DNA of 64,000 bases from Natrialba magadii ATCC 43099. GTDB taxonomy: Archaea; Halobacteriota; Halobacteria; Halobacteriales; Natrialbaceae. Within the stretch, counting starts at the first letter, position 1. Every line of letters starts with the position of its first letter. The position numbers were made by a program, and so were the translations under genes. The notes beneath the pieces were generated by a model. That model saw only the letters and a list, made by a program, of their open reading frames with translations. It searched no databases and had not been told where the DNA came from. Shown here one piece after another: positions 42,240-51,092 of this stretch. The stretch spans positions 2,976,001 to 3,040,000 of the forward strand of contig NC_013922.1 in NCBI RefSeq assembly GCF_000025625.1, written 5' to 3'.

Positions 42240-43928
42240 TCACTCAGCGGCGTCGTACACCACATCGCCGTCGACCAGCGTCATCGCCACGTCAATCTCG
42301 TCGATCGCCTCGGGCTGCTCCCACGGCGACTCCTCGAGGACGACCAGATCGGCGCGCTTGCCGACCTCGACGGTTCCCAGTCGATCCTCGTCGAAACCGG
42401 CGTACGCACCGCCGCACGTGTAGGCCCGGATCGCCTCGGTGACCGAGAGACGCTGAGCGTCCGTGCCGGCGGTGACCGCGTGGTGGATGCCGAGCAGCGG
42501 GTCGAGCGGCATGCAGTCCGAACTGAACGCGAGCGGGGCACCGGCCTCGAGAACACGGCGGAATCGGTTGGTCTGCTTGCGCCGCTCCTCGCCGAGGCGC
42601 TGATCGTAGAGCCCGCCCTCGTCGGCCCAGCGGTGGAAGTTGGGCTGCATCGAGGCGACGATTCCAGCGTCTGCCATCCGGGCCAACTGGTCGTCGTCGA
42701 CGAGTTCGGCGTGCTCGATACGGTGGCGCGAGCCGGCCGGATCGTCGGTGGACTCGAGTAGGGTGAGCGTTTCCTCGATGGCCTCGTCGCCGATGGCGTG
42801 GATGGAGAGCTGGAAGTCGGCTTCGTCGGCACGGTCGACGATGTCGCCGAGTTCGTCGGGATCGACGACCCATTGGCCGCGTCCGTCGTCTGCGTCCGTG
42901 TCTGCGCTTGTGCTTGCGTCGTCTCCATCTCCATCTCCATCTCCATCTCCATCTTCATCTCCGTCTTCGTCCCCGCCTGCACCAACGTACGGCTCGTACA
43001 CCTTCGCCGTCTCACCGCCGAAACTGCCGTCAGAGAAGGACTTGATCGCACCTACCTGGACGCGTTCGCTGCCCGCGTTCGTCGGCATGCCAGCCGCGCT
43101 GAGGTGCTCGAGGAAGTCACTCCAGTAGTTGATCCGCACGCGAAGCGGCAGGTCGCCGTCGGCTGCCAGGTCGCGGTAGGCCCGAGCGGCCGTCGAGCGC
43201 TGCACCATGTCGTGAACGCCCGTCACACCGAGTTCGACCGCATGTTCTGCGGCCGCCGAAATGATCTCGCGCATCTCCGCGCGACTGGCTGCGACCTCGT
43301 CTTTGACGACACCGATTGCGTCCTCGACGATGACGCCGGTTGGTTCGCCGGCCTCGACGTGGACCTCCTCGTCTGGCAGGTCGTCCTCGAGTCGCTCCAG
43401 TGCGACGGAGTTCAGCGAGGCCGTGTGGCCGTCGACCCGAATCGCGGCGATGGGGCGCGTCTCGGACACCTGATCGAGGTCCTCGCGCGTGAGGTACTCT
43501 GCTCCGGTTTCCCCTTCGCCGCCCCACGTGCTCTCGTCGTAGCCGAATCCGAGAATCCAGTCGTTCTCGGCGCTGGCAGCCCCATCCTCCACGCCCACTG
43601 CGTCCTCCACGCCCGCTGTTTCGTCTCCGCGCGCGGCGAGGGACTCGAGTGCCGCCTCCCGCGAGTCGACGTTCGAGAGGTCGGCGTGAACGATGTGTTC
43701 GCCGAGGTGGTCGAGGTGGGTGTGGGCGTCGATGAATCCCGGGAGGACGGTGCGGCCCTCGCAGTCGATGACCTCGGTTTCGACGCCCTCGAGGAACTCG
43801 ATTTCGTAGGTGTCGCCGAGACGGACGAGTTCGCCGTCGCGGATTGCAGCGGCTTCGTGGACGGTGTCTGGCTCCGTCAGGCTGTGGATCTCTGCGTTCG
43901 TGAGCAGCAGATCGGCGGCTTCGGTCAT
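42240..43928 (-). CDS. Amidohydrolase (YtcJ-like metallo-hydrolase), 562 aa
   Basis: Amidohydrolase superfamily, YtcJ-like subgroup. The N-terminal beta-sandwich (DLLLTNAEIHSL, LVRLGDTYEIEFLEG) is followed by the metal-binding FIDAHTHLDHLGEHI, VDGHTASLNSVAL, TGVHDMVQRSTA and IHAIGDEAI, and RIEHAELVDDDQL. The C-terminal segment has DCMPLDPLLGIHHAVTAG and RADLVVLEESPW. It probably deaminates or deacylates a small amide, but the substrate is not predictable. An Asp/Gly-rich insert (about residues 320-345) from GAATGG-type repeats interrupts the barrel region. The ATG at 43928 is chosen. Single-gene unit. Confidence 0.9.
   Translation of the reverse strand: MTEAADLLLTNAEIHSLTEPDTVHEAAAIRDGELVRLGDTYEIEFLEGVETEVIDCEGRTVLPGFIDAHTHLDHLGEHIVHADLSNVDSREAALESLAARGDETAGVEDAVGVEDGAASAENDWILGFGYDESTWGGEGETGAEYLTREDLDQVSETRPIAAIRVDGHTASLNSVALERLEDDLPDEEVHVEAGEPTGVIVEDAIGVVKDEVAASRAEMREIISAAAEHAVELGVTGVHDMVQRSTAARAYRDLAADGDLPLRVRINYWSDFLEHLSAAGMPTNAGSERVQVGAIKSFSDGSFGGETAKVYEPYVGAGGDEDGDEDGDGDGDGDGDDASTSADTDADDGRGQWVVDPDELGDIVDRADEADFQLSIHAIGDEAIEETLTLLESTDDPAGSRHRIEHAELVDDDQLARMADAGIVASMQPNFHRWADEGGLYDQRLGEERRKQTNRFRRVLEAGAPLAFSSDCMPLDPLLGIHHAVTAGTDAQRLSVTEAIRAYTCGGAYAGFDEDRLGTVEVGKRADLVVLEESPWEQPEAIDEIDVAMTLVDGDVVYDAAE
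42915..42985. repeat. CATCTC/CTTCGT hexamer repeat coding Asp-Gly run in amidohydrolase
   Basis: Plus-strand CATCTC hexamers, repeated about six times and followed by CTTCAT/CTTCGT variants, encode a (Asp-Gly)n and Asp-Glu run on the minus strand. The run is in an exposed loop and probably varies in length among strains. Confidence 0.85.
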
Positions 43929-44067
43929 GATCGTGGTGTGGGAAACCAGGGGCAAAGAGAAACCGGTTTGGAATGCGACTGATTCGTGATCGTCTCAGTG
44001 GTGGGGCCCCACGAAGCACCCGCGCGAATCAGCAACCCTTAGGAGACACCGCTGTCTCCACCAACGC

Positions 44068-45300
44068 ATGACCACGACCGATCCGGAGGCTCTCGCCGAC
44101 CGCGTCCAGAATGGCGACCTCCGCATCCACGAACTCGAGGAGCATGTCGACGCCGACACCGCGGCCGAGGCCCGCCGCCTGTTCGTCGAACGCGAGACGG
44201 GAACCGACCTCAGCACCACTGGCGACTACGCCTTCCCCGCGGAGGAGGCCGACTCCGCAGTCGAAAACATGATCGGCGCGGCCCAGATCCCGATGGGCGT
44301 CGTCGGTCCGGTCGACGTCTCCGGTAGCGCGGCCGACGGCGAGCACTACCTGCCGATGGCGACGACCGAAGGGGCGCTGCTGGCGTCGGTCAACCGCGGC
44401 CTCTCGGTGATCCGGTCGGCTGACGGCGCAGACGCCCGCGTGACGAAGAACGGGATGACCCGCGCCCCCGTGTTTCGGGTCGAGGGCGTTGCGGAGGCTG
44501 CTGAAACCGTCGAGTGGGTCGACGACAACGTCGATGCCCTGCGGGAGGCCGCCGAGTCGACCACCAGCCACGGCGAACTGCTCGCTGTCGACACCTACGT
44601 CGTCGGCGACTCGGTCTTCCTGCGCTTTGCTTACGACACGAAGGACGCGATGGGAATGAACATGGTCACCATCGCCACCGGCGAGGCCTGCGAACTCGTC
44701 GAAGCCGAGACGCCCGCCTCGCTCGTCGCCGTCTCGGGCAACCTCTGCTCGGACAAAAAGCCGGCGGCCATCAACGCCGTCGAGGGCCGCGGGCGCTCGG
44801 TCACCGCCGACGTGCTGATTCCGGGCGAACTCGTCGAGGAGCGCTTGCACACGACCGCCGACGCGATTGCGGAGGCCAACACCCGAAAGAACCTGACCGG
44901 CAGCGCCAAGGCCGGCAGCCTCGGGTTCAACGCCCACGCGGCGAACGTAATCGCCGCGGCCTTCCTCGCGACCGGCCAGGACGAAGCCCAGGTCGTCGAA
45001 GGCGCAAACGCCATCACCACGATGGAGGCCCGCGAGCGCGAGGACGGCACGACGGACCTCTATGCTGCCGTCTCGCTCGCCTCGCTCGAGGTCGGCACCG
45101 TCGGCGGCGGAACGAAGCTCCCGACACAGGCGGAGGCACTCGAGATCCTCGGGCTCCGCGGCGGCGGCGACCCAGCCGGATCGAACGCCGACGCGCTGGC
45201 AGAAATCATCGCGGTCGGTGCGCTGGCTGGTGAGCTCTCCTTGCTCGCTGCACTCTCCTCACGGCATTTGGCGAGTGCACACGAGGATCTCGGCCGATAG
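44068..45300 (+). CDS. hmgA: Hydroxymethylglutaryl-CoA reductase (class I), HmgA, 410 aa
   Basis: Class I HMG-CoA reductase, the committed step to mevalonate and archaeal isoprenoid lipids (target of mevinolin/statins). Conserved regions are ENMIGAAQIPMGVVGPV, PMATTEGALLASVNRG (catalytic Glu), the MGMNMVTIATGEACE stretch, CSDKKPAAIN (catalytic Lys), GQDEAQVVEG (Asp) and a C-terminal RHLASAHEDLGR (His). Full length with no N-terminal membrane domain, as expected in archaea. TTAGG at about -27 relative to 44068 supports a leaderless promoter. Divergent from the amidohydrolase. Confidence 0.97.
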   Translation: MTTTDPEALADRVQNGDLRIHELEEHVDADTAAEARRLFVERETGTDLSTTGDYAFPAEEADSAVENMIGAAQIPMGVVGPVDVSGSAADGEHYLPMATTEGALLASVNRGLSVIRSADGADARVTKNGMTRAPVFRVEGVAEAAETVEWVDDNVDALREAAESTTSHGELLAVDTYVVGDSVFLRFAYDTKDAMGMNMVTIATGEACELVEAETPASLVAVSGNLCSDKKPAAINAVEGRGRSVTADVLIPGELVEERLHTTADAIAEANTRKNLTGSAKAGSLGFNAHAANVIAAAFLATGQDEAQVVEGANAITTMEAREREDGTTDLYAAVSLASLEVGTVGGGTKLPTQAEALEILGLRGGGDPAGSNADALAEIIAVGALAGELSLLAALSSRHLASAHEDLGR

Positions 45301-45402
45301 AGCCGGCGAAAATCCGCAGAGACAGTACTGAAGAATCAGGCTGAATGCCGTCCCGCTTCGTCTGAAACGTCCATCTTGTTCTGTCTGAACTGTCCGTCTC
45401 GG

Positions 45403-45765
45403 TTACTCTGAACCGGCCGCTTCGTTCAGTTCCCGTCGCACGCGAATCGTCGTGATCGCGATGTAAATACCGCCGCCGAGGAGTAACAGTAGTCCCAGAA
45501 GCGCCTGCCGGCCGTCCGAGGCAAGCAAGAAGACTCCCAATCCGAGTGCGGCGGTTCCGTGTGCGGCCGCGAAGTCCCGTCGGCCGTACGCGCCGTGAAA
45601 GACGGCGACTGCGGCGAACGTCCCGACGAAGACCCACATCGCGAGCGTCGTCGCCTCGTAGCCGAACAGCGTCTCGTCGACGAACGTTCCGTAGCCATAG
45701 AGCACCAGCGCGGCTACCGTTCCGACTCCGATCGTCTCCTGCTGGACATCCACCATTTCGGCCAT
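45403..45765 (-). CDS. Small four-TM membrane protein, 120 aa
   Basis: Four close hydrophobic helices (about residues 8-25, 35-55, 65-82, 88-108), Gly-rich, with a FHGAYGRRDFAAAHG loop and a basic end, VRRELNEAAGSE. No characterised family. The start at 45765 (MAEMVDVQQ) is preferred over the longer frame from 45852. It is 91 bp downstream of the zinc-ribbon/winged-helix gene on the same strand and convergent with hmgA. Confidence 0.7.
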   Translation of the reverse strand: MAEMVDVQQETIGVGTVAALVLYGYGTFVDETLFGYEATTLAMWVFVGTFAAVAVFHGAYGRRDFAAAHGTAALGLGVFLLASDGRQALLGLLLLLGGGIYIAITTIRVRRELNEAAGSE

Positions 45766-45856
45766 TGCGTCTGCGCTGACGTTTTCGCGCCCGGCGGAAA
45801 GCTTTGCCGTTCGAGTCCGGCGAACAACGGACTCCTCCCCAGAAATCACCACCCTC

Positions 45857-46381
45857 TCACAGCAGCCGATACTCCCCTCGACTCTCGCTCACTGTTCCCT
45901 GTCTCGTGAGCTTCTCGAGTGCCCGCTGAACGTACCCGGCCGAGACCCCGCGCTCGCCGGCGTAGGAGATGATCTCGTCCTCGGTGGGAGAGTCGAGTTC
46001 AGCAAGCGCCCGTTCGACAATTTCCTTCTTGCTCCCGCTGCGTGTCGACCCGCGCGGGTCGCGGTCACCAGCCGCCTCGACCTCGTCCACGTCGAGGCCG
46101 GACTCCGCCAGGTATTCCGTGTCGTCGACCACCCCGTCTGCGACGTTGGACTCGAGTACCTCGAAGGACTCGAGTTCGGCGAAGGCCTCGCCCTGGCCCT
46201 GCCGGTTCGCGAGCATCGAGGCGCGGACCTCGCGGGCGTGGTTGGCGTCGTCAGTTTCGACGAACTTCTTCCGGCGCTCGTAGGGGCGACGGGCACCACA
46301 GCGGGGACACTGCGTGGTTTCCGAGCGTCCCTCGATGATCCAGAGGTTCGAACACTCGCTACAGCCGACGACGGCGTACAT
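45857..46381 (-). CDS. Zinc-ribbon plus winged-helix protein (DUF5817 type), 174 aa
   Basis: The N-terminal zinc ribbon has CSEC near residue 7 and CPRC near residue 25, with GRSETTQCPRCGARRPYERRKKF around it. A conserved ETDDANHAREVRASMLANRQG stretch follows, then an acidic linker. The C-terminal winged helix (about residues 115-172) has KKEIVERALAELDSPTEDEIISYAGERG and VQRALEKLTRQGTV. Such proteins are common to all haloarchaea; the winged helix suggests nucleic-acid binding, but the precise role is not established. ATG at 46381 (MYAVVGCSEC) is the family start. Confidence 0.82.
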   Translation of the reverse strand: MYAVVGCSECSNLWIIEGRSETTQCPRCGARRPYERRKKFVETDDANHAREVRASMLANRQGQGEAFAELESFEVLESNVADGVVDDTEYLAESGLDVDEVEAAGDRDPRGSTRSGSKKEIVERALAELDSPTEDEIISYAGERGVSAGYVQRALEKLTRQGTVSESRGEYRLL

Positions 46382-46483
46382 GGCTCTTCGTGGGTGAGCG
46401 ACGTAGTTCAAGGTTAGGCAACCGGAGCGAAAGTGGTCCGCTGGTGGGCAAATAGCTATGGGGCCGACGGTCAATGCGGAAAC

Positions 46484-46849
46484 ATGGAACGCGTTTCCCT
46501 CGCCGACCTCGATCCGTCGGAAGCGGCAGACGGCGTCAATCTGGCACTGATGGCCGGCTCGGAGTCGATGAACGTCCAGCACTTCGAAATCGAACCCGGG
46601 GCAACCGTCGAGGAGCATAGCCACCCCCACGAGCAGGCCGGCTTCATTTACGAGGGCGAACTAACCTTCCTGACCGATGGCGAGGAAATCGTCTGCGGTC
46701 CCGGCGATTCCTACGCGCTGCCGGGTAACCAGCCCCACGCAGCCGAGAATCGCGGCGATGAACCGGTTCGCGGGGTAGACATCTTCAGCCCGCCACGCGA
46801 GAATCCGAACTGGCAGTCAGCGTCCGATTCTGACGCTGCACCAGAGTAG
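46484..46849 (+). CDS. Cupin-domain protein, 121 aa
   Basis: A single cupin beta barrel. Motif 1 is EEHSHPHEQAGFIYEGE, with His, His and Glu in metal-binding positions, followed by motif 2, CGPGDSYALPGNQPHAAENRG, with the last His. It may bind a divalent metal and act as a small isomerase, dioxygenase or sensor. No partner gene fixes the role. The ATG at 46484 is preferred over 46433. It starts 102 bp from the divergent zinc-ribbon gene, in front of the metal transporter at 46916. Confidence 0.88.
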   Translation: MERVSLADLDPSEAADGVNLALMAGSESMNVQHFEIEPGATVEEHSHPHEQAGFIYEGELTFLTDGEEIVCGPGDSYALPGNQPHAAENRGDEPVRGVDIFSPPRENPNWQSASDSDAAPE

Positions 46850-46884
46850 CCGTTCAGGTCCCGAACCACACCCGAATACCACGA

Positions 46885-46893
46885 GGTTATATG
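46885..46893 (+). promoter_or_regulatory. TATA box for Nramp-family gene
   Basis: GGTTATATG is centred about 27 bp upstream of the ATG at 46916, consistent with leaderless transcription. Confidence 0.7.
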
Positions 46894-46915
46894 CACCCAT
46901 TGGCAAGCACGTCCG

Positions 46916-48277
46916 ATGGCAGCCGAGACGCAGTCGACCGACTGGTCGTTCGGACGGATTGAGTCGTTTGTCAGACGACTGGGGCCGACGTGGCTTGCGG
47001 GCGCGATCGCAGCCGGGCCGGCAACGATGGTCAGTTTACTGGCAGCGGGCGCGGGCTACGGCTATACACTACTCTGGGTCGTCGTCCTCGCGGCGGTCCT
47101 CGGAACCGTCGGCCAGTACCTCGCGATGCGACTGGGGCTGCTCACCGAGGCGGGAATCGTTTCTGTCGTCGAAGCGCACCTCGGCTCGTTCTGGGCCTGG
47201 GTGCTCGTGATCGACGTCGTCCTCGCGGCGGGGCTCGCACAGCTCGTGATCATGAAGACACTCGCGGACGTCAGCGCGACGGTGATCGCGAGCGCGGGCA
47301 TTGCAGCGCTCGCAGACCCGCGGATATGGGGCGTTCTCTGGGCAATCATCCTCGCACTTGGGCTCGCGGGCGGCGGCTATCGCGTCGCCGAAATCGGGGC
47401 CAAGGTGCTCGTCTCGTGTGTCGTCCTCGCGTTCGTCGCCTCGCTGTTCGTGGTGCCGGTCGATCCTGCTGCGGCGGCAACCGGACTCGTTCCCGAGCTG
47501 CCCGGCGTCGGTGGCGCCGTCGTCGCTGCCGGTGTTCTCGGCGGTGCGGTCCACATCACCTTACTGACGATGCAGAGCTACACGATGCGGACTCGCGGCT
47601 GGACCGAAGCCGATCGGGACATCGCCATCTTCGACGTTGTGAGTTCGATGCTCGTCGCATTCGGCATCTTCAGCCTCGCTGTCTTCCTCGTCGCGGCGAG
47701 TGTGCTCCCCGAGAGCGGCCTCGATCCGGCGACGATCGACGAAATCCAGGCCGCAGAGGCACTCGGCCCAATCGCCGGCGAGCACGCGATGTGGGTGTTC
47801 CTGCTCGGACTGCTCGGTGCGGCCGTCTCGACGCTTGGTGGGAACACGATCGTCCCACCGTACCTTCTGGCCGACAAGCTCGGCTGGGAACAGTCCGTTT
47901 CGGATCCGCGCTACCGGGCTGCTATCGTTGTCGTCGCACTCGCCTCCGCGGTCGGCGTGTTCCTCGAGGGCGCGTTCTTCCAGCTGCTCGTGATCATGCT
48001 CGCGTTCGGCCTCGTCGGCACGCCGTTCGCGCTCGCCGTGATCCTCTACCTGCTCAACGACCCTGATGTCGTCCCGGAGACGAACTCGTGGCTCGAGAAC
48101 CTCGGCGGTGTCGTTCTCTTCGGAATCGCGACCGTCCTCGCCGCCGAGTTCGTCCAAGAGGAACTCCCCGGCGCAATGGACGGCGAGCTATCCTCGCTGT
48201 TCGTCGTCGCCTTCGCGGTCGCGATGGGGCTCGCAATGTGCGGTCTCGCTGTGCGATACGTCCGCGAACGGTACTGA
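46916..48277 (+). CDS. Nramp-family transporter with altered metal-binding motif, 453 aa
   Basis: Eleven or so membrane helices with LeuT-fold Nramp features: LGPTWLAGAIAAGPATMVSLLAAGAGYGYTLLWVV as TM1, ARGVLWAII-type TM4, TM6 region GGAVHITLLTMQSYTMRTRGW, and GNTIVPPYLLADKLGW. The canonical Nramp TM1 DPGN is replaced by GPAT and the TM6 MPH-type site by AVHIT. This suggests altered metal ligands and a different ion or a transported substrate other than Mn/Fe. The family (NRAMP/SLC11 superfamily) is clear; specificity is not. A TATA box at 46885 sets the start. Confidence 0.85.
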   Translation: MAAETQSTDWSFGRIESFVRRLGPTWLAGAIAAGPATMVSLLAAGAGYGYTLLWVVVLAAVLGTVGQYLAMRLGLLTEAGIVSVVEAHLGSFWAWVLVIDVVLAAGLAQLVIMKTLADVSATVIASAGIAALADPRIWGVLWAIILALGLAGGGYRVAEIGAKVLVSCVVLAFVASLFVVPVDPAAAATGLVPELPGVGGAVVAAGVLGGAVHITLLTMQSYTMRTRGWTEADRDIAIFDVVSSMLVAFGIFSLAVFLVAASVLPESGLDPATIDEIQAAEALGPIAGEHAMWVFLLGLLGAAVSTLGGNTIVPPYLLADKLGWEQSVSDPRYRAAIVVVALASAVGVFLEGAFFQLLVIMLAFGLVGTPFALAVILYLLNDPDVVPETNSWLENLGGVVLFGIATVLAAEFVQEELPGAMDGELSSLFVVAFAVAMGLAMCGLAVRYVRERY

Positions 48278-48425
48278 CAACGGACAACGGACAGCAGACA
48301 ACAGATAACGGACAACGGGCAACGGACAACGGACAACGGACAGCAGACAACGGGCAACGGACAACGGACAGCAGACAACGGGCAACGGACAACGGACAGC
48401 AGACAACAGATAACGGACAACAGAC
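48276..48425. repeat. ACAACGG/ACAGCAG tandem repeat array, about 150 bp
   Basis: An array of short A/C/G-rich units (GACAACGG, CAACGGAC, CAGCAGA, CAACGGG). A higher-order unit of about 29 bp repeats roughly four times between the Nramp gene and the next gene, starting right at its stop codon. The strand is strongly purine-biased. It looks like a minisatellite produced by slippage; it is not a CRISPR because there are no spacers of constant length between identical repeats. Confidence 0.85.
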
Positions 48426-48460
48426 GAATGCTTTTGAGACCGCCAGCCGAATACACTCCC

Positions 48461-49168
48461 ATGAGTGATCACGCCCCTGCTCGGGGCGGTGAGAACCGAC
48501 TTCGCTCGTTCGTCGGCGTCGCCGGCGAGCCCCAGACCTATCGCAACCTCGCCTACCTGCTGCTGGCGATTCCGATCGGTATTGCGTACCAGTTCGGACT
48601 CATGCTCGGCTTTTTCGGCGGACTCATCCTCACGTTCATGCTCGTTGGCATCCCGATTCTGGTCGGCACTATCGTTGGCTCGCGATATCTCGCCGAACTC
48701 GAGCGCCTGCTCGCAAACCGCCTGTTAGGGACGGAGATCCAACGACCGGGTGGCGGTCCGATACGCGGTACTGACGCCGGTGTTCTCGGCTCGCTGAAGG
48801 GGATCATCATCTCGGAGGTTACCTGGAAGGGCGTCGGCTTTCTCGTTCTGCGGTCGTTTCTCGCCCTCGTCGTCCTCTTTCTGGTCATACTCGGTGGCTT
48901 CGTCTCGCTCGCACTCGTGTTTGCACCGTTCTCTAGTTCGACCATCGTGCTGGGGTGGGAGATCGACACACTCGCCGAGTCACTGCTTGCGGTGCCGCTG
49001 GGGATCGTGCTGGGGCTGGTGTTCTTGCACGTCACGAACGGCGTTGCGCGGGTTGTCGGATCGATCGCAACGGCATTGCTCGGCGACGAGTCGGCTCCAA
49101 ATCCAGGCCCTCAGAGCGGAGGCGGGAACGGGACCGATCCAGAACCCGGCAAACGGGCGGCTCCTTGA
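48461..49168 (+). CDS. Sensor-domain-like four-TM protein, 235 aa
   Basis: Begins with polar RSFVGVAGEPQTYRNLAYLLLAIP, then three to four hydrophobic helices including GLILTFMLVGIPILVG, SRYLAELERLLANRLLG, then a second pair, with GSLKGIIISEVTWKGVGFLVLRSFL before them. The layout matches the putative sensor domain (PF13796-type) seen in haloarchaeal and actinobacterial membrane proteins, usually fused to a kinase but standalone here. C-terminal tail rich in Gly/Pro. The ATG at 48461 is chosen; the extension upstream to 48428 lies in the repeat array. Confidence 0.75.
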   Translation: MSDHAPARGGENRLRSFVGVAGEPQTYRNLAYLLLAIPIGIAYQFGLMLGFFGGLILTFMLVGIPILVGTIVGSRYLAELERLLANRLLGTEIQRPGGGPIRGTDAGVLGSLKGIIISEVTWKGVGFLVLRSFLALVVLFLVILGGFVSLALVFAPFSSSTIVLGWEIDTLAESLLAVPLGIVLGLVFLHVTNGVARVVGSIATALLGDESAPNPGPQSGGGNGTDPEPGKRAAP

Positions 49169-49314
49169 GCGGGCAGACGTAAGATGCATCGTCGGGTAGA
49201 TCCGACTGGACATCGTACCCAATGCTCGATCATCACGACCTGCTCGTTTTTCAAGACTGCTGAACTATACGGTTCTTGAGAAAGTTAATAGTATCCTATA
49301 ATAACTACACAGAT

Positions 49315-50097
49315 ATGAACCGTCGGGTTTTGATCGGAAGTGTGGCAATCGTACTAATGTTCATTGGGCTCACATCCATGTTTTTGCTCCCTTTGAGCGT
49401 TGATTCGACAGATAGCCCGGTGGAGCTTGGTGAGTCCGAGTCGTACATCACCTCGGGAGAAATATCGGCGGAGAACGATGGAGTACTAGTCGCACACGAG
49501 GGGACGGTCCTCGCTGACGACGACGCACACCTTACGTTTGAATACGGAAACAGGACCATCGAACACGTCTACGACGACGAAACAATCTACACGAAGTACG
49601 AGACCAACACCACCGACGAGGACTGGATAGAGTCGATCGGGTCAACCGACGCGGAGGAGATACACTTCGGAGAGCACCAGGACAGGGTCGTCCGGATAAC
49701 CGAAGAGAACGGAACCGTAGACTCCTCGGATATGACGTTCGTACGCACACAGACCAGTCACCACCTGCAGAATCTGGAGTACGAGCAGAGCAACGAGCAG
49801 GACAACCGGACGGTCTACGTTCCGTCGTCGACGTGGACCACGGTGAATACAGAGACGATGCATGCCAGTCCAGAGGTGGGTGAGCTCAGCGTCGACACAG
49901 AAACTGGGGTCTTACGGGAAGCGTCCTTGCAGTATCAGCTGACCAATGCGTCATCGTACGGGGAATCTCTGCTTCGATTAGGCGAAACAACGACGGTAGA
50001 CGTACGATACGAGTACGACCCCGATCCCTATATTGATGACATCGAGACGCCCGCGTGGGTAAATCAGTGTGTCGGGAACGATCGCTGTGAGTTCTAA
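49315..50097 (+). CDS. Uncharacterised membrane-anchored extracellular protein, 260 aa
   Basis: A single N-terminal hydrophobic helix (about residues 5-28), then an entirely polar, acidic ectodomain of about 230 residues, rich in Asp/Glu/Thr/Ser/Asn and containing several N-x-T/S sequons (NRT, NTT, NGT, NAS). A CVGNDRC pair sits at the extreme C-terminus. No family is recognised. It probably faces outside and may be glycosylated. The ATG at 49315 is preceded by an AT-rich stretch (49281-49305) compatible with a promoter. It stands alone; its low GC compared with neighbours may hint at foreign origin. Confidence 0.7.
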   Translation: MNRRVLIGSVAIVLMFIGLTSMFLLPLSVDSTDSPVELGESESYITSGEISAENDGVLVAHEGTVLADDDAHLTFEYGNRTIEHVYDDETIYTKYETNTTDEDWIESIGSTDAEEIHFGEHQDRVVRITEENGTVDSSDMTFVRTQTSHHLQNLEYEQSNEQDNRTVYVPSSTWTTVNTETMHASPEVGELSVDTETGVLREASLQYQLTNASSYGESLLRLGETTTVDVRYEYDPDPYIDDIETPAWVNQCVGNDRCEF

Positions 50098-50219
50098 CCT
50101 GAACCGAATCGGCTCTCCCGACGGCAACGACTCTGGTCTCGAGGCCGAAACTGAACCCGTACCTCAATAGCCACCGCCGGTTCAGACGGCCTCTGCCAAG
50201 CGGAGCGGGTTCGTGTGGA

Positions 50220-51077
50220 TTATCTTTCGCAAATTTCTAACTCCTCACCAGTGTCAATACTCCTGATCCCAAACGGAAGCGCGACGACTGGCTCATCCGA
50301 ACCATCGTCCACGACGGTGACCGCAAGATCGTAGGACCCTGTCGTGTTGAACACCAGTTCTTGGGTGAGGTCGAAGTCGATGTCCGGTGGGAACTCGATC
50401 GGTTCGTCCGTGAGCGTGCCGATAAGCGTACCATTGTCTTCCTCAAGATCCTCCCCGCTCGCGAATTCGACTTCAGTTTCGGAGACACCTTCTTCGCTCG
50501 TGATCTCGATTTCGAGTCGGATGTCGCCACCGGCCTCGTCTGACCTATTGGCAAGTGAGAATTCGAGGTCGGTGAAGGACCCAGTCTCGACGACGGATGG
50601 CGCCATAATATCGAGGTCGACCGCGGTCTGGATGACGACCTGATCGCCGCCGATCGCAGCAGGCGGCCGATCGCTTTGCTGTGCGTTCCGTATTAGAACA
50701 TCGAGGAAATCGGGTATTGAGTCCTCCTCGAACGATTCATGATAGCAACACCAGCCACCCATGCCACTCTGTGTCAAGCCGAGTTCTTCGCCTGCTGCCG
50801 TGACGTCCACCGAGGAAAAGCTGGTTTCGATCGGATCTATGTCTGCGATCTCGCTGACATAGGCCCAGGAGTCGTCCAGGCCATCCTGTGTCTTGCCTAG
50901 GAGTCCACCGCCGTCGTTTACGAACTCCGCAATGTCGCTTTGCCGGTCGATGAGCGCCTGATTCTCGCTGTCGACGAGGCCGTTGCTGATCTGACCTGTA
51001 CTACTGACAATCCCGATCATCGCGTACCCCTCGAAGTCGACGTCACGATACTCCGTTCGCTCCTTGAGGACGGGGGC
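50220..51077 (-). pseudogene. C-terminal fragment of a secreted/surface protein, 5' end missing
   Basis: The frame runs from the stop at 50220 up to an in-frame TAA at 51078-51080; an ATG at 51020 could start a 266-residue product. Coding-looking sequence continues upstream of that ATG to 51077 (ERTEYRDVDFEGYA), so the 5' part of the ancestral gene appears lost. The product begins with a GATase/flavodoxin-like segment (DRQSDIAEFVNDGGGLLG) and continues with a beta-rich CARDB-like domain (TDLEFSLANRSDEAGGDIRLEIE) typical of haloarchaeal surface proteins. No signal peptide remains, supporting loss of the true N-terminus. It ends at a junction with the broken SDR gene. Confidence 0.55.
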
Positions 51078-51088
51078 TTAGCGCCCTC
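51072..51088. mobile_element. Hairpin at gene-breakpoint, possible IS200/IS605 right-end remnant
   Basis: GGGGGC (51072-51077), loop TTAGC, GCCCTC (51083-51088) form a 6-bp stem with one G-T pair. On the minus strand the flanking sequence reads as APVLKERT, which resembles the C-terminus of haloarchaeal TnpB proteins. Both flanking genes are broken here. No transposase is intact, so the assignment is tentative. Confidence 0.4.
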
Positions 51089-51092
51089 TTCT

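Noticed and set aside
48276-48425. CRISPR array
   Set aside because: Units are short, degenerate and contiguous, without unique spacers of constant length, and no cas genes are nearby.
50940-51092. N-terminal extension of the SDR remnant from ATG 50940
   Set aside because: It lies antisense to the preceding gene and carries no SDR motif, so it is not part of the original protein.
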